Shown here: one piece after another, positions 34,967 through 43,343 of the stretch | How the letters are laid out: each line of letters begins with the position of its first letter | Numbering within the stretch: position 1 is the first letter of the stretch | Source: Natronomonas halophila | GTDB lineage: Archaea > Halobacteriota > Halobacteria > Halobacteriales > Haloarculaceae | Assembly: GCF_013391085.1 (NCBI RefSeq) | Contig: NZ_CP058334.1 | Location: forward strand, 1,984,001 to 2,048,000 | DNA length: 64,000 bases | Direction: 5' to 3' | Notes under the pieces: model-generated | Seen by the model: only the letters and a program-made list of their open reading frames with translations | Databases searched by the model: none | Told to the model about the DNA's origin: nothing | Made by a program: the position numbers and the translations under genes

Positions 34967-36382
34967 TCAGGCGGTCCAGTGGCCGTTCGGCCGCTGCAGT
35001 TCGAGGGTGACGTTGTTCCCGCCCGAATCGATTCGGTCGAATTCGAGGGTGCCGCCGGACCGTTCCGTGATCCAGTGGACGAACCACAACCCGAGTCCAC
35101 TCGTGTGGAACGTCGGGGTTAGCGACGTGAAATCATCCAGCGGGAGGTACTCCATGTCCGGTATCTCGGGCGCGGAATCGACTACTCTAACCGCGACCGT
35201 CGATTCGCGCAATCGCACCACGGCGTGTACGGAGGGTTCCTCGGCGTCGTTGTGTACGATGCCGTTCTCGATGAGTTCACGAATCGCCTTGTCCACGGCC
35301 GGCGCGGCGACGGCCGTCGCCGAATCCGGCATATCATAAGTGATTCTGCTGTCCGGGTACTCCTCACGGACTTCCCGAACGACCGATTCGATGACGTCGA
35401 CCACGTCGAGTTCTTCGACGGGTTCGCGCTCGGTCAACAGTTCGACGATTTCGTGGTGGTTATCGAACAGCGAGAGCAGTTGCTCCGATGCGGTTTCGAT
35501 TCGGCCGGCCACTTCGGAGGGTCGGGCCGTGCCCTCCCGGAGTCGGTCGGCCTGTCCGTTGACGATGTTGACCTTGTTGCGGAGGTGGTGTTGCAGCAAC
35601 CGGTCGACGGCATGGAGGTGCTGGTCTCGGGCGACTCGCTCCGAGATATCACGCCCGATACCGACCAGTCCGACGACCTCTCCGTCCCGGACTAATCGCT
35701 GTTTGCGGAATTCGAAGGGAATCTCCCGGCCCCGTTTCGTCACGACGGTCGCCTCGATGACGTCCTCGCCGCCGGCGAAGACCGACGCGATCGATTCGGA
35801 GACGCGGTCGGCGTCGGCGTCGACGAAGAACTCCTCGACGTGCATCTCTCGAACTTCCGACTCGTCGTAGCCCGACACCTCCAGCAGGGCGTCGTTCCAC
35901 CGTTTCAGGTCCCCGCCGGGCGTGATGACGTAGAAGACGTCCTGCAGCGCGTCGAGCGCGTCGTCGATGAGCTGGCGTTCCGCCTCCAGTTCCGCCTGGA
36001 CGTTCTTGAGGTCCGTGACGTCGATGATGACCGCTTGCCCGATATCCTGTCCTTCGTATCGTCCGGGCGCGGTGGTGACCCGGATGCTGCGCGTCTCGCC
36101 GTCCACTCGCTGTAGTTGCATCTCGGTGGGTCCCGCCGACCGTTTGTCCCCGACGACCGTCGCGAGTTCTTGCTTTGCCGTGTACTTGTCGTCGGGGTCG
36201 ATGAAATCGAAGATGGAACGGCCGATCAACTCCGACCGAGAGGAAAGGCCCAACAGGTCGACGACGGCGTCGTTGCCCCAGAGTACCTCACCGTCCGCAT
36301 CGAAGAGATTGATCGGCGCCGGCGAAGCCTCTATCAACTGCCTGTAACGCTGTTCGCTGTCGTTCGACCGGAAGAACCTCAT
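34967..36382 (-). CDS. PAS-PAS histidine kinase
   Basis: The protein has 471 residues. Two PAS domains (about 10-125 and 140-250) end with DVTDLKN and DISERVA. The dimerisation region carries LLQHHLRNKVNIVNGQADRL, the H-box type found in many haloarchaeal kinases, and the ATPase domain has IRELIENGIVHN and a shortened G-region (SGLGLWFVHW). There are no membrane helices. It is the first gene on the chromosome-like side of the composition boundary and is convergent with the recombinase gene, 38 bp away. Confidence 0.92.
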   Translation of the reverse strand: MRFFRSNDSEQRYRQLIEASPAPINLFDADGEVLWGNDAVVDLLGLSSRSELIGRSIFDFIDPDDKYTAKQELATVVGDKRSAGPTEMQLQRVDGETRSIRVTTAPGRYEGQDIGQAVIIDVTDLKNVQAELEAERQLIDDALDALQDVFYVITPGGDLKRWNDALLEVSGYDESEVREMHVEEFFVDADADRVSESIASVFAGGEDVIEATVVTKRGREIPFEFRKQRLVRDGEVVGLVGIGRDISERVARDQHLHAVDRLLQHHLRNKVNIVNGQADRLREGTARPSEVAGRIETASEQLLSLFDNHHEIVELLTEREPVEELDVVDVIESVVREVREEYPDSRITYDMPDSATAVAAPAVDKAIRELIENGIVHNDAEEPSVHAVVRLRESTVAVRVVDSAPEIPDMEYLPLDDFTSLTPTFHTSGLGLWFVHWITERSGGTLEFDRIDSGGNNVTLELQRPNGHWTA

Positions 36383-36541
36383 GGACGCTACCCACCGCGT
36401 CGTTCGACCGGGGAGGTGCCTGAGCGATAATTCCGGGCCATCGGTTTCGATGTAATCCGGCGGGAAATGTGTTAAGTGTTCACATAATGTTACGACACGA
36501 GGCTCTCGGGGAGATGGCCGCTTTGGCTATCGAAGGGGGAG

Positions 36542-36569
36542 GTGTCACGCGCTTCGCCCCCCGTGACAC
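36542..36569. promoter_or_regulatory. Inverted repeat GTGTCACG/CGTGACAC upstream of Agl23 gene
   Basis: Perfect 8-bp arms at 36542-36549 and 36562-36569, 12 bp apart, lie 24-50 bp before the TATA-like box of the gene at 36624. It is placed to act as an operator for either divergent gene. Confidence 0.4.
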
Positions 36570-36592
36570 GCCGGAATCCCGAGGCAGAACGC

Positions 36593-36600
36593 TATTAATA
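36593..36600 (+). promoter_or_regulatory. TATA-like box tattaata for the Agl23 gene
   Basis: tattaata sits 24-31 bp before ATG 36624 in otherwise GC-rich DNA, the spacing expected for leaderless haloarchaeal transcripts. Confidence 0.55.
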
Positions 36601-36623
36601 CCCGGCGACGACACCGCCACACG

Positions 36624-38357
36624 ATGAACACCTCCCTCGACGACCGCACCGTGCAGGCCGTCCTCGTCGTCGTGGCCGTCGGCTTGCTCGCCCGTTTCGT
36701 CTTCCTCGGGGCCCGCATCTCCCATTACGACGAGGCCCGCGTCGCGTGGTGGGGCCTCGAATACCTCCGGACCGGCGAAACGACCTATCGGTACATCATC
36801 CACGGCCCCTTCCTCCAGTTGCTCCATCGGCCGCTCTTCGCCGCCTTCGGCCCGACGGATTTCGTCGCGCGTGCGCCCGTCGCGCTGATTACCGGTCTGT
36901 TCCCGCTCGTGGCGCTGTGGTTCCGGCGCTATCTCTCGGACCTCGAAGTCGTCGGGATGGCGCTGTTCCTCGCGCTTAACCCGATTATCCTCTACTATTC
37001 GCGGTTCATGCGCTCGTCGATGCTGGTGGCGGCCTTCTGTTTCGTTGCCTTCGCCGCCCTCGTGCGGTTGCTGGACGGCGACGGCATCTCGTATCTCTAC
37101 ACCGCGGCGGGCGCGCTGGCGTTCGGGTTCGCCGCCAAGGAAAACGCCATCGTCTACGCCCTCTGTTGGCTCGGGGCGGGCGCGCTGCTGCTCGATACTG
37201 CGCTCTTTCGGCCCCGCCAGCACGACAGCGGGTGGGACCTGCTGACGACGACGCTCGGCGACTGGCGGCAGCGGTACGGCCCCGATACCCCGGCCGGCCG
37301 CCAGCGCCTGCTCGGCTACGGCCTCCACCTCGTGGGTGCGGTCACGCTGTTTGCCCTGCTCACGTTCTTCTTCTTCGCGCCGCGGGGCACCGAGGCGGGA
37401 CTGTGGACCGGCAACCTCTCGCTGACGCTGGATGCGACGCTTTCGGACATCTCCGAGGGCCTCGACTACTGGTTCGGGCAGGGCGAGGAGACGACCTTTA
37501 CCACCTACATCGAACGTCTCGGACTGTTCGTGAAGACGACGCTGACCTACGCGGGCCCGCTGTTCGTGCTGTCGCTCGTCGGCTTCGTCGTCGAACGGTA
37601 CGCCCGCCCGAACTCCCGGCCGCTGGTGTTGGCGTGTGCCTACTGGGGCTTTGCCAGCGTTCTCGGCTATCCGCTCGGTACCGACATCTGGGGGGCGTGG
37701 ATAATCGTCAACGCGCTGGTGCCGCTGTCGGTGCCGGCGGCGGTCGGCCTCGGCTTCCTGCTGGATATCGGCCGGGACGCGGTGGCCGACGAGGACCGCG
37801 TTAGCGTGGCCGCGGTCGCGATGCTGTTGTTGCTCGTCGTCGGACAGGTCGCGGTCGTCGGCGGCGGGGCGGTCTACGCCCAACCGACCAGTCCCGACAA
37901 CGAACTCGTCCAGTTCGCCCAACCCCAACAGGAGATGCGGGCCTCGGTCGATGCGACGACGGCCGCGGCGGCGGCCAACACCGACGGTCCGGATGCCCTC
38001 TTCTACGGGGGTGAGGACTTCGTTACGATGGACGAGACGGCGGTCCGGTCGCCGGCCTGTATCAACTGGTTCCGGACGCTGCCGTGGGCGTGGTATCTCG
38101 ACGCCAACGACGTCTCGGTCACCTGTGCGAACTCGACGGGGACGATGCCCGAGCAGTTACCGCCCGTCGTCGTCGCTCAGGCCGACTGTACGCTCGAACG
38201 GGCCGTCGCCTGCCGCGACAATCCCGAGGCGCTGTCGCCGCCCCAGGAAATCGCCCAGCGGGTGCCGGACCGCTACGAGCGGCACGCCTACCTCCATCGG
38301 ACGACCGGCGGTTCGTACTTCCACGGCGTCGTCGTCTACGTCGACCCCGAGGCCTAG
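36624..38357 (+). CDS. agl23: Flippase activity-associated protein Agl23 (TIGR03663 family)
   Basis: The protein has 577 residues. It is a polytopic membrane protein with a GT-C-like opening: helix 1, then ARISHYDEARVAWWGLEYLR with an acidic pair in the first external loop, and RYIIHGPFLQLLHRPLFAAF. The length and these motifs fit the TIGR03663 family, associated with dolichol-linked glycan flipping in haloarchaeal N-glycosylation. The C-terminal 150 residues form an external domain. Its stop shares the tetranucleotide CTAG with the stop of the convergent kinase gene. A leaderless-type promoter precedes it. Confidence 0.88.
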   Translation: MNTSLDDRTVQAVLVVVAVGLLARFVFLGARISHYDEARVAWWGLEYLRTGETTYRYIIHGPFLQLLHRPLFAAFGPTDFVARAPVALITGLFPLVALWFRRYLSDLEVVGMALFLALNPIILYYSRFMRSSMLVAAFCFVAFAALVRLLDGDGISYLYTAAGALAFGFAAKENAIVYALCWLGAGALLLDTALFRPRQHDSGWDLLTTTLGDWRQRYGPDTPAGRQRLLGYGLHLVGAVTLFALLTFFFFAPRGTEAGLWTGNLSLTLDATLSDISEGLDYWFGQGEETTFTTYIERLGLFVKTTLTYAGPLFVLSLVGFVVERYARPNSRPLVLACAYWGFASVLGYPLGTDIWGAWIIVNALVPLSVPAAVGLGFLLDIGRDAVADEDRVSVAAVAMLLLLVVGQVAVVGGGAVYAQPTSPDNELVQFAQPQQEMRASVDATTAAAAANTDGPDALFYGGEDFVTMDETAVRSPACINWFRTLPWAWYLDANDVSVTCANSTGTMPEQLPPVVVAQADCTLERAVACRDNPEALSPPQEIAQRVPDRYERHAYLHRTTGGSYFHGVVVYVDPEA

Positions 38358-39838
38358 TCGTCGAAACCGCCCTCGACGGCGTCGCCGGTCCGAATCTCGA
38401 AGCGCGCGCCACCATCCTTGCTTTCCGTCGCCTCGACCGTCCAGTCGTGTGCTTCCGCGATTTCACGGACGATAGCGAGGCCGAACCCGGTTCCGTCCTC
38501 GTGGGTCGACAGCCCCGGGTCGAAGACCTCCTCGCGGCGGTCCGCGGGAATCCCGGGGCCGTCGTCGGCGACGTAGAAGCCGTCCTTCAGGAGGCCGACG
38601 GTGACGGTGACGTCGGCGCCCGCATGCTCCACACAGTTCCGAAAGAGGTTCTCGAAGAGTTGCGTGAGTCGGCTCCGGTCGGTCCGCAGGGTCGTCGTCC
38701 CGTCGGTCACGAGCGTGGCGCCGTCGGTGACGACGTGGCCCCACGCGTCGGTGGCGACCGATTCGAGGTCGACGGACTCGGTCTCGTCGACGGTCGTGCC
38801 CTCCCGGGCCAGCGTGAGGATGTCCGTGATGAGTTCCTCCATCCGGTCGTGGGAGGCTTCGACGGCGCCGAGATGCTCGCTGTCGACCTCCTCGGCAAGG
38901 AATTCGAGGCGGCCCTGTGCTACGCTGAGGGGGCTCCGCAGGTCGTGGGAGATGACCGAGGCGACGCGTTCGAGCCGTTCGTTCTCCCGGCGGAGTTCGG
39001 CCTCGGTGCGGCGCTGTTCGAGGCCGATGCCCACCCAGCGGCTCATCAGGTCGACGAGCGTCACCTCCCAGTCGTCGAAGGCCGGTTCCTTGGCTTCGTC
39101 GCTGTAGAAACAGAACGTGCCGTAGAGGTCCCCGTCGACGAAAACGGGCGCGCCGAGATAACAGGCCATGCCGAGGTCCCGCACCCCGACCCGTTCGAAC
39201 TGGTCCGGCGCCTCGTCTTCCAGGTCGCCGATGACGACGTCGCCTTCCGTCGAGACGACGCGTTCGCAGACGGTCGCCGACAGTGGAACGGTATCGCCGG
39301 CCTCGACGGCGCCGTCGTCGGCCTGGACGATTTCGAAGACGTACTGGTCGCCTTCGACGTGCGAGAGCGTGCCGTATCTCGTTCCGAGGGTCCGACAACC
39401 GATTTCGAGGAGGGTCGCCACCTGCTCGTCGAAGGACTTCCCGCGGGCGGCGATGACCTCGTACATCTCCCGGAAGGCCGCCTCCCGGGTTTCGAGGGAG
39501 GCTTCGGCGTGGTCGTCGCGGCGCTCGACGACCGCAAGCACCAACGGTTCCTCGGTATCCAGCCGTGTGAACGTGACCGTACAGGGCCGGCGGCCGCCGC
39601 TCGCGGTTTCGAGCGCCGTCAGCCGAACGGTCTCGTCGCCCGCGAAGCCGGCTTCGAGACCGGTCGCGAAGGCGTCGTCGGCGAATACGGTCCGGTGATG
39701 TTCGCCGTCAAGGGGCGCCTGCCCGGCCATCTCGTGGAGGGCGTCGTTGCTCCGGCGTATCGTCCCGTCGGCCGAGAGAATACAGAGCGGGGCCCCTATG
39801 GCGTCGAAGGCGGCAGCGCCGACCCGGTCCGAACTCAT
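38354..39838 (-). CDS. PAS-GAF histidine kinase
   Basis: The protein has 494 residues. An N-terminal PAS domain (ILSADGTIRRSNDALHEMAG) is followed by a GAF domain (about 140-285, with TVCERVVSTEGDVVIGDLED and ACYLGAPVFVDGDLYGTFCF), a HisKA H-box VISHDLRSPLSV, and a HATPase_c domain (LFENLFRNCVEHAG, DDGPGIP, GTGFGLAIV). Domain order and lengths are typical of soluble haloarchaeal kinases. The GAF part resembles that of the HTH protein at 6181-7044. Convergent with Agl23, sharing 4 bp. Confidence 0.93.
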   Translation of the reverse strand: MSSDRVGAAAFDAIGAPLCILSADGTIRRSNDALHEMAGQAPLDGEHHRTVFADDAFATGLEAGFAGDETVRLTALETASGGRRPCTVTFTRLDTEEPLVLAVVERRDDHAEASLETREAAFREMYEVIAARGKSFDEQVATLLEIGCRTLGTRYGTLSHVEGDQYVFEIVQADDGAVEAGDTVPLSATVCERVVSTEGDVVIGDLEDEAPDQFERVGVRDLGMACYLGAPVFVDGDLYGTFCFYSDEAKEPAFDDWEVTLVDLMSRWVGIGLEQRRTEAELRRENERLERVASVISHDLRSPLSVAQGRLEFLAEEVDSEHLGAVEASHDRMEELITDILTLAREGTTVDETESVDLESVATDAWGHVVTDGATLVTDGTTTLRTDRSRLTQLFENLFRNCVEHAGADVTVTVGLLKDGFYVADDGPGIPADRREEVFDPGLSTHEDGTGFGLAIVREIAEAHDWTVEATESKDGGARFEIRTGDAVEGGFDD

Positions 39839-39974
39839 TACCGCTTATAGGGGCGGATAGCTTTTGAACCACCCGATTCCGGTGGATTTCGGTGACTCGT
39901 CGGCTTCGAGGAGGGGCTATCGCTCGTCGATGGTGGGTCGCGGCACGAAAAGAGGGTCAGCCTCGTGGTGGCCG

Positions 39975-41669
39975 TCACAGCAGGCCGTCATCGTCGGTCG
40001 ACAGGGTGTCGTCGATGGTGTCGGTGGTGTCGTTGACGGTGTCGTCGACGGTGTCAGTCGTATCGTTGACGGTGTCGTCGACCGTGTCGGTCGTGTCGTC
40101 GATGAGACTCCCATCGGGCGTCGGTGTCGGTGTCTCGGTGGGCGTCGCCGTCGGCTCCGGGGTCGGCGTGGGCGTCGGCGTATCGGTGGGCGTATCGGTC
40201 GCTGTCGGCGTGGGCGTCGGCGACGCCGTCGGCGTATCGGTGGGCGTGTCGGTCGGCACCGGCGTCGGGGTTTCGGTCGCCTGGGTGCCGCTGACTGCGG
40301 AACTCTCGGTTGGCGAGGGGGTCGCCGTCGTAATCGCGTCCTGGCCGGCGTCGGGCGCGTCGTTGGGGACCGGCAGCGGCATCGCGGCCGCGAGGAAGCT
40401 TATCAGCACTAGCATCGTCACGACGCCGATAACCGTCGCCGTGGTCCGCGAGTAGGTGGCGGCCTTGTATCCGCTCCCGCCGTCGTCGTCGCTCGTCGTG
40501 GATGAGGGGGACGTGTTCGGCCCATCATTCGCAGCAGTCGAGGAACCGGTCGCGGTGGCGCTCGTGGTCCCTTTGCTCCGGGACCGTGACCGCTTCGAGC
40601 CGAACTCCGGCGGTTCGGACTGTTCGACGTCCTTGACCGAACTCTCGACGCGGTCCTGTGGCGCGCCCGCCGTTTCGTCGTCAGGTGCGGTGGGCCCGTC
40701 GCTTCCGTCGTCAGACTCGTCGTCATCGTCCAGCGCGGCGGCCTCGACCGCATCGAAGGCGGCCTCCATCGGGTCGATATCGGTATCGCCTTCGTCGCCG
40801 GTGTCCGTGTCGTCGGTGTCCGTGTCGCTGGTGTCCGTGTCGTCGGTGTCCGAACCGCCGGCCTCCGCGCCGTCCTCGTCGGTTTCGGCCGACGTGTCTT
40901 CGGTGTCGTCCGCATCGGGGAACGCTTCGACTACGTCCGCGGCCGCGGTTTCGTCGGCGTCATCGTCCTCCCCGTCATTGAATATGAATCCAACCTCGTC
41001 GGCTTCCGAGGCCGTCTCCTCGATGGCGTCGTCGGCGGCTTCGTCTGCCGCGGTGTCTGCCATGGCGTCTGCCGTGGCGTCGGCAGCCGCACCGGCACCG
41101 ACGACGCTGGCGGCGGTTTTCCGCTCGCCGAACAGCGACGTGAGGACGCTGAGGTCCTGTGGTTCGTGGGCCGCGGGTAGCAGGTGGAAGTGGGCGTGAG
41201 CGCCGGCCTGCTCGAACTTCGAGGTCATCTCGTTGAGGAACTGGAAGACCCGGTTGGCGTCCACGTACTGCAACAGCGCGGTGACCGAGTCGAAGCAGAC
41301 GACGGTCTGCTGGTCGGTGTCGGCCCACGCCGAGAGGAACTCGGAGATGGCGATGCCGACGCCGGTGAGGTCGCTTGGGTCGGAAATCCGGCGGACGGCG
41401 GGCCCGCCGCGTCGGTCGGGTTCGCTGCGGCCGTCGGCGCCGCCCATCTCGACGCTCACGATGCCGATGTTGGCGGGTGGGGCGTGGGCGTGGTCGCGCC
41501 ACGCGGCGAGTCGCTGGTCGGCGGATTTCGTGAACGTGACGAACACCACGTCGACGGCACTGGGGTCGTCGACCCCTGAGAGGGTCATACACGCCTCCTC
41601 GTCGCAGTCGTCGTGGCCGTCCACCTCCAACAACACGTTCGCCGCCCCTGATGGTGTTTCGTCGCTCAT
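39975..41669 (-). CDS. DUF7504-like ATPase-fold protein with membrane stalk and tandem repeats
   Basis: The protein has 564 residues in four parts. Residues 1-185 form a RecA/KaiC-like domain (VVFVTFTKSADQRLAAWRDH, TVVCFDSVTALLQYVDANRV) without a Walker A loop, like haloarchaeal DUF7504. Residues 190-400 form a very acidic, low-complexity linker full of DTDDTDT runs. One membrane helix (about 425-447) follows. Outside is a Thr/Pro-rich stalk (TPTPVPTDTPTDTPT...) ending in three copies of an 11-residue unit DTTDTVDDTVN. It may tether a nucleotide-sensing domain to the inner face and a glycosylated stalk outside. Function is unknown. Confidence 0.75.
   Translation of the reverse strand: MSDETPSGAANVLLEVDGHDDCDEEACMTLSGVDDPSAVDVVFVTFTKSADQRLAAWRDHAHAPPANIGIVSVEMGGADGRSEPDRRGGPAVRRISDPSDLTGVGIAISEFLSAWADTDQQTVVCFDSVTALLQYVDANRVFQFLNEMTSKFEQAGAHAHFHLLPAAHEPQDLSVLTSLFGERKTAASVVGAGAAADATADAMADTAADEAADDAIEETASEADEVGFIFNDGEDDDADETAAADVVEAFPDADDTEDTSAETDEDGAEAGGSDTDDTDTSDTDTDDTDTGDEGDTDIDPMEAAFDAVEAAALDDDDESDDGSDGPTAPDDETAGAPQDRVESSVKDVEQSEPPEFGSKRSRSRSKGTTSATATGSSTAANDGPNTSPSSTTSDDDGGSGYKAATYSRTTATVIGVVTMLVLISFLAAAMPLPVPNDAPDAGQDAITTATPSPTESSAVSGTQATETPTPVPTDTPTDTPTASPTPTPTATDTPTDTPTPTPTPEPTATPTETPTPTPDGSLIDDTTDTVDDTVNDTTDTVDDTVNDTTDTIDDTLSTDDDGLL
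40005..40103 (-). repeat. Three tandem 33-bp repeats within the DUF7504-like gene
   Basis: Units at 40005-40037, 40038-40070 and 40071-40103 each keep the ggtgtcgtcga...tcgt pattern and the reading frame, encoding 11 residues each. Slippage between units could change the length of the extracellular tail. Confidence 0.7.
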
Positions 41670-41789
41670 TGGTAGTTACACCCGCGGTCCGAAGCGAGGC
41701 TCCGTGACCGCTGATTATCATGTGTTATCGCTTACCAGTATAATACTCGCGCTCCGTTTCAGCGCTCGAAACGACCGATACCTCCGCGC

Positions 41790-42227
41790 TCAGTCCGACT
41801 TCTCACCGGATTCCCGGACCGTCAACACGGGCGGGTCGGCCGTCCGAAGGACGCGCTCGGTCGTGCTGCCGAGCAGGGCGCGTTCGAGGCCGCTCCGTCC
41901 GTGAGTTCCCATGACGATGAGGTCGACGTCGTTCTCGGTGGCGTAGTCGACGATGACCTGATGGGGCGCGCCCGCGCCGAGTTCGGCGCGAATCGACGTG
42001 ATATCGGCGGCTTTCGCCTTGGTACGGGCGTCGCTGATGGCTGCCTCACCTTCGGCTTCGAGGGAATCGTACAGCTCGGGCTGGTCCTCGGTGGGAATCC
42101 GCGTCTCGTCGACGACATAGAGGAAATGCAATCGGGCGTCGTGGGTCTTGGCGTGGTCGATAGCTTCCTCGACGGCCGCCGTCGCACACGTCGACCCGTC
42201 GGTCGGTACGAGGATATCGTCGTACAT
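41790..42227 (-). CDS. Universal stress protein (UspA family)
   Basis: The protein has 145 residues. It starts with DDILVPTDGSTCATAAVEEA, has DLIVMGTHGRSGLERALLGS (the GxHGRxGxxxxxxGS nucleotide-binding motif) and ends PPVLTVRES, a complete single-domain Usp fold. The Gly-Ser phosphate loop is intact, so ATP binding is expected. It is divergent from the cysteine synthase-like gene and probably responds to stress. The role is as usual for the family: cytoplasmic stress survival, mechanism unclear. Confidence 0.92.
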   Translation of the reverse strand: MYDDILVPTDGSTCATAAVEEAIDHAKTHDARLHFLYVVDETRIPTEDQPELYDSLEAEGEAAISDARTKAKAADITSIRAELGAGAPHQVIVDYATENDVDLIVMGTHGRSGLERALLGSTTERVLRTADPPVLTVRESGEKSD

Positions 42228-42361
42228 ATCGCCGACTTCGGCCGAGAAACCCTTAAACGGCCGTGGCGATGTTCGGCGGTAGCTTCTTGCCCGCCCCGTT
42301 CCGAAATTTCGAGTATAAGAGTTGTGCTGGTGTCAAATACAGCCAACCGTGTGAGGGAAGC

Positions 42362-43342
42362 ATGACGACGCATCGTGAACCGCTGGATTCGGTGCTCGAG
42401 ACCGTCGGAGAGACGCCGCTGGTTCGGGTGGGGGCGGCCCCCGAGGAGGTCCCCGTCTACGCCAAACTGGAGTCGTTCAACCCCGGCGCCAGCGTGAAGG
42501 ACCGCATCGGCGAGCACATCATTCGCGGGTTGCTGGAGCAGGGTGACCTCGACCCCGGCGGGACGATAATCGAACCGACCGCCGGCAACACCGGCATCGG
42601 GATGGCGCTGGCGGCCACGCAGTTGGACGTCGCGGCCGTCTTCGTCGTCCCCGAGAAGTTCAGCGTCGAGAAACAGCAACTCATGGCCGCCCTCGGCGCC
42701 GAAGTGGTCAACACCCCGACCGACGACGGCATGGAGGGCGCCATCGAGCGCGCCCACGCCATGGCCGCCGACCGTGAGAACGCCGTCGTCCCCCAGCAGT
42801 TCGCGAACCCGCTGAACGTCGAAGCCCACTACGAGACCACCGGCCCCGAAATCTACGAGGCGCTGGACGGCGAGGTCGGCGCGGTCGTCATGGGGTGTGG
42901 CACCGCCGGTACCCTGATGGGCACCGCGAAGTACCTCCGCGAGCAGAACCCCGAGACCCACGTCGTCGCCGTCGAACCCGAGGGCTCCCTTCTGGCCGAG
43001 CGGTTCGGCGAGGAAAACGAGAAGCGCGAGTACCACATCGAGGGCATCGGCACCCACGACCCCACGACGAACGAACTGTTCGACCCCGAACTGGTCGACG
43101 ACGTCGTCCAAATCAGCGACCGACGCGCCCACGACGAACTCAAGCGCCTCGCCCGCGAGGAGGGCCATCTGGTCGCCTCCAGTTCCGGCGCCGCCAGCGC
43201 CGCCGCCCTCGATACCGCCGAGGCAATTCGCGACGGCGAGGTCGATGTCCCCTACGACACCGTCGCAACGGTGTTTCCCGACTCCAGCGAACGCTACCTC
43301 TCGAAGGGTATCTACGAGTCCTTCGAGGGATGGACACAGTAA
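42362..43342 (+). CDS. Cystathionine beta-synthase/cysteine synthase (PLP enzyme)
   Basis: The protein has 326 residues from ATG 42362. The PLP-binding Lys46 is in NPGASVKDRIGEHII. The substrate loop is TAGNTGIG, the phosphate loop GCGTAGTLMG, and a final SSGAASAAAL region is present. There is no CBS regulatory pair at the C-terminus. It makes cystathionine from serine and homocysteine, or cysteine from O-acetylserine. Because the next gene, 1 bp later, is a cystathionine gamma-lyase/synthase, the CBS reaction in reverse transsulfuration is the better guess. A TATA-like gagtataag lies at 42311-42319. Confidence 0.92.
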   Translation: MTTHREPLDSVLETVGETPLVRVGAAPEEVPVYAKLESFNPGASVKDRIGEHIIRGLLEQGDLDPGGTIIEPTAGNTGIGMALAATQLDVAAVFVVPEKFSVEKQQLMAALGAEVVNTPTDDGMEGAIERAHAMAADRENAVVPQQFANPLNVEAHYETTGPEIYEALDGEVGAVVMGCGTAGTLMGTAKYLREQNPETHVVAVEPEGSLLAERFGEENEKREYHIEGIGTHDPTTNELFDPELVDDVVQISDRRAHDELKRLAREEGHLVASSSGAASAAALDTAEAIRDGEVDVPYDTVATVFPDSSERYLSKGIYESFEGWTQ

Positions 43343-43343
43343 C

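Noticed and set aside
34900-35000. tRNA gene as attachment site beside the recombinase
   Set aside because: No cloverleaf-like sequence could be traced in this segment or anywhere else in the window by eye.
36480-37928. 482-codon frame opposite the Agl23 gene
   Set aside because: Very Arg/Glu/Gln rich with no hydrophobic core; the forward frame has membrane helices and a leaderless promoter.
38084-39850. 588-codon frame opposite the PAS-GAF kinase
   Set aside because: The opposite strand carries complete HisKA and HATPase motifs; this frame has none.
40005-40320. Possible CRISPR-like repeats
   Set aside because: The repeats are in-frame, have no unique spacers, and encode Thr/Pro and DTTDTV units; they are coding minisatellites.
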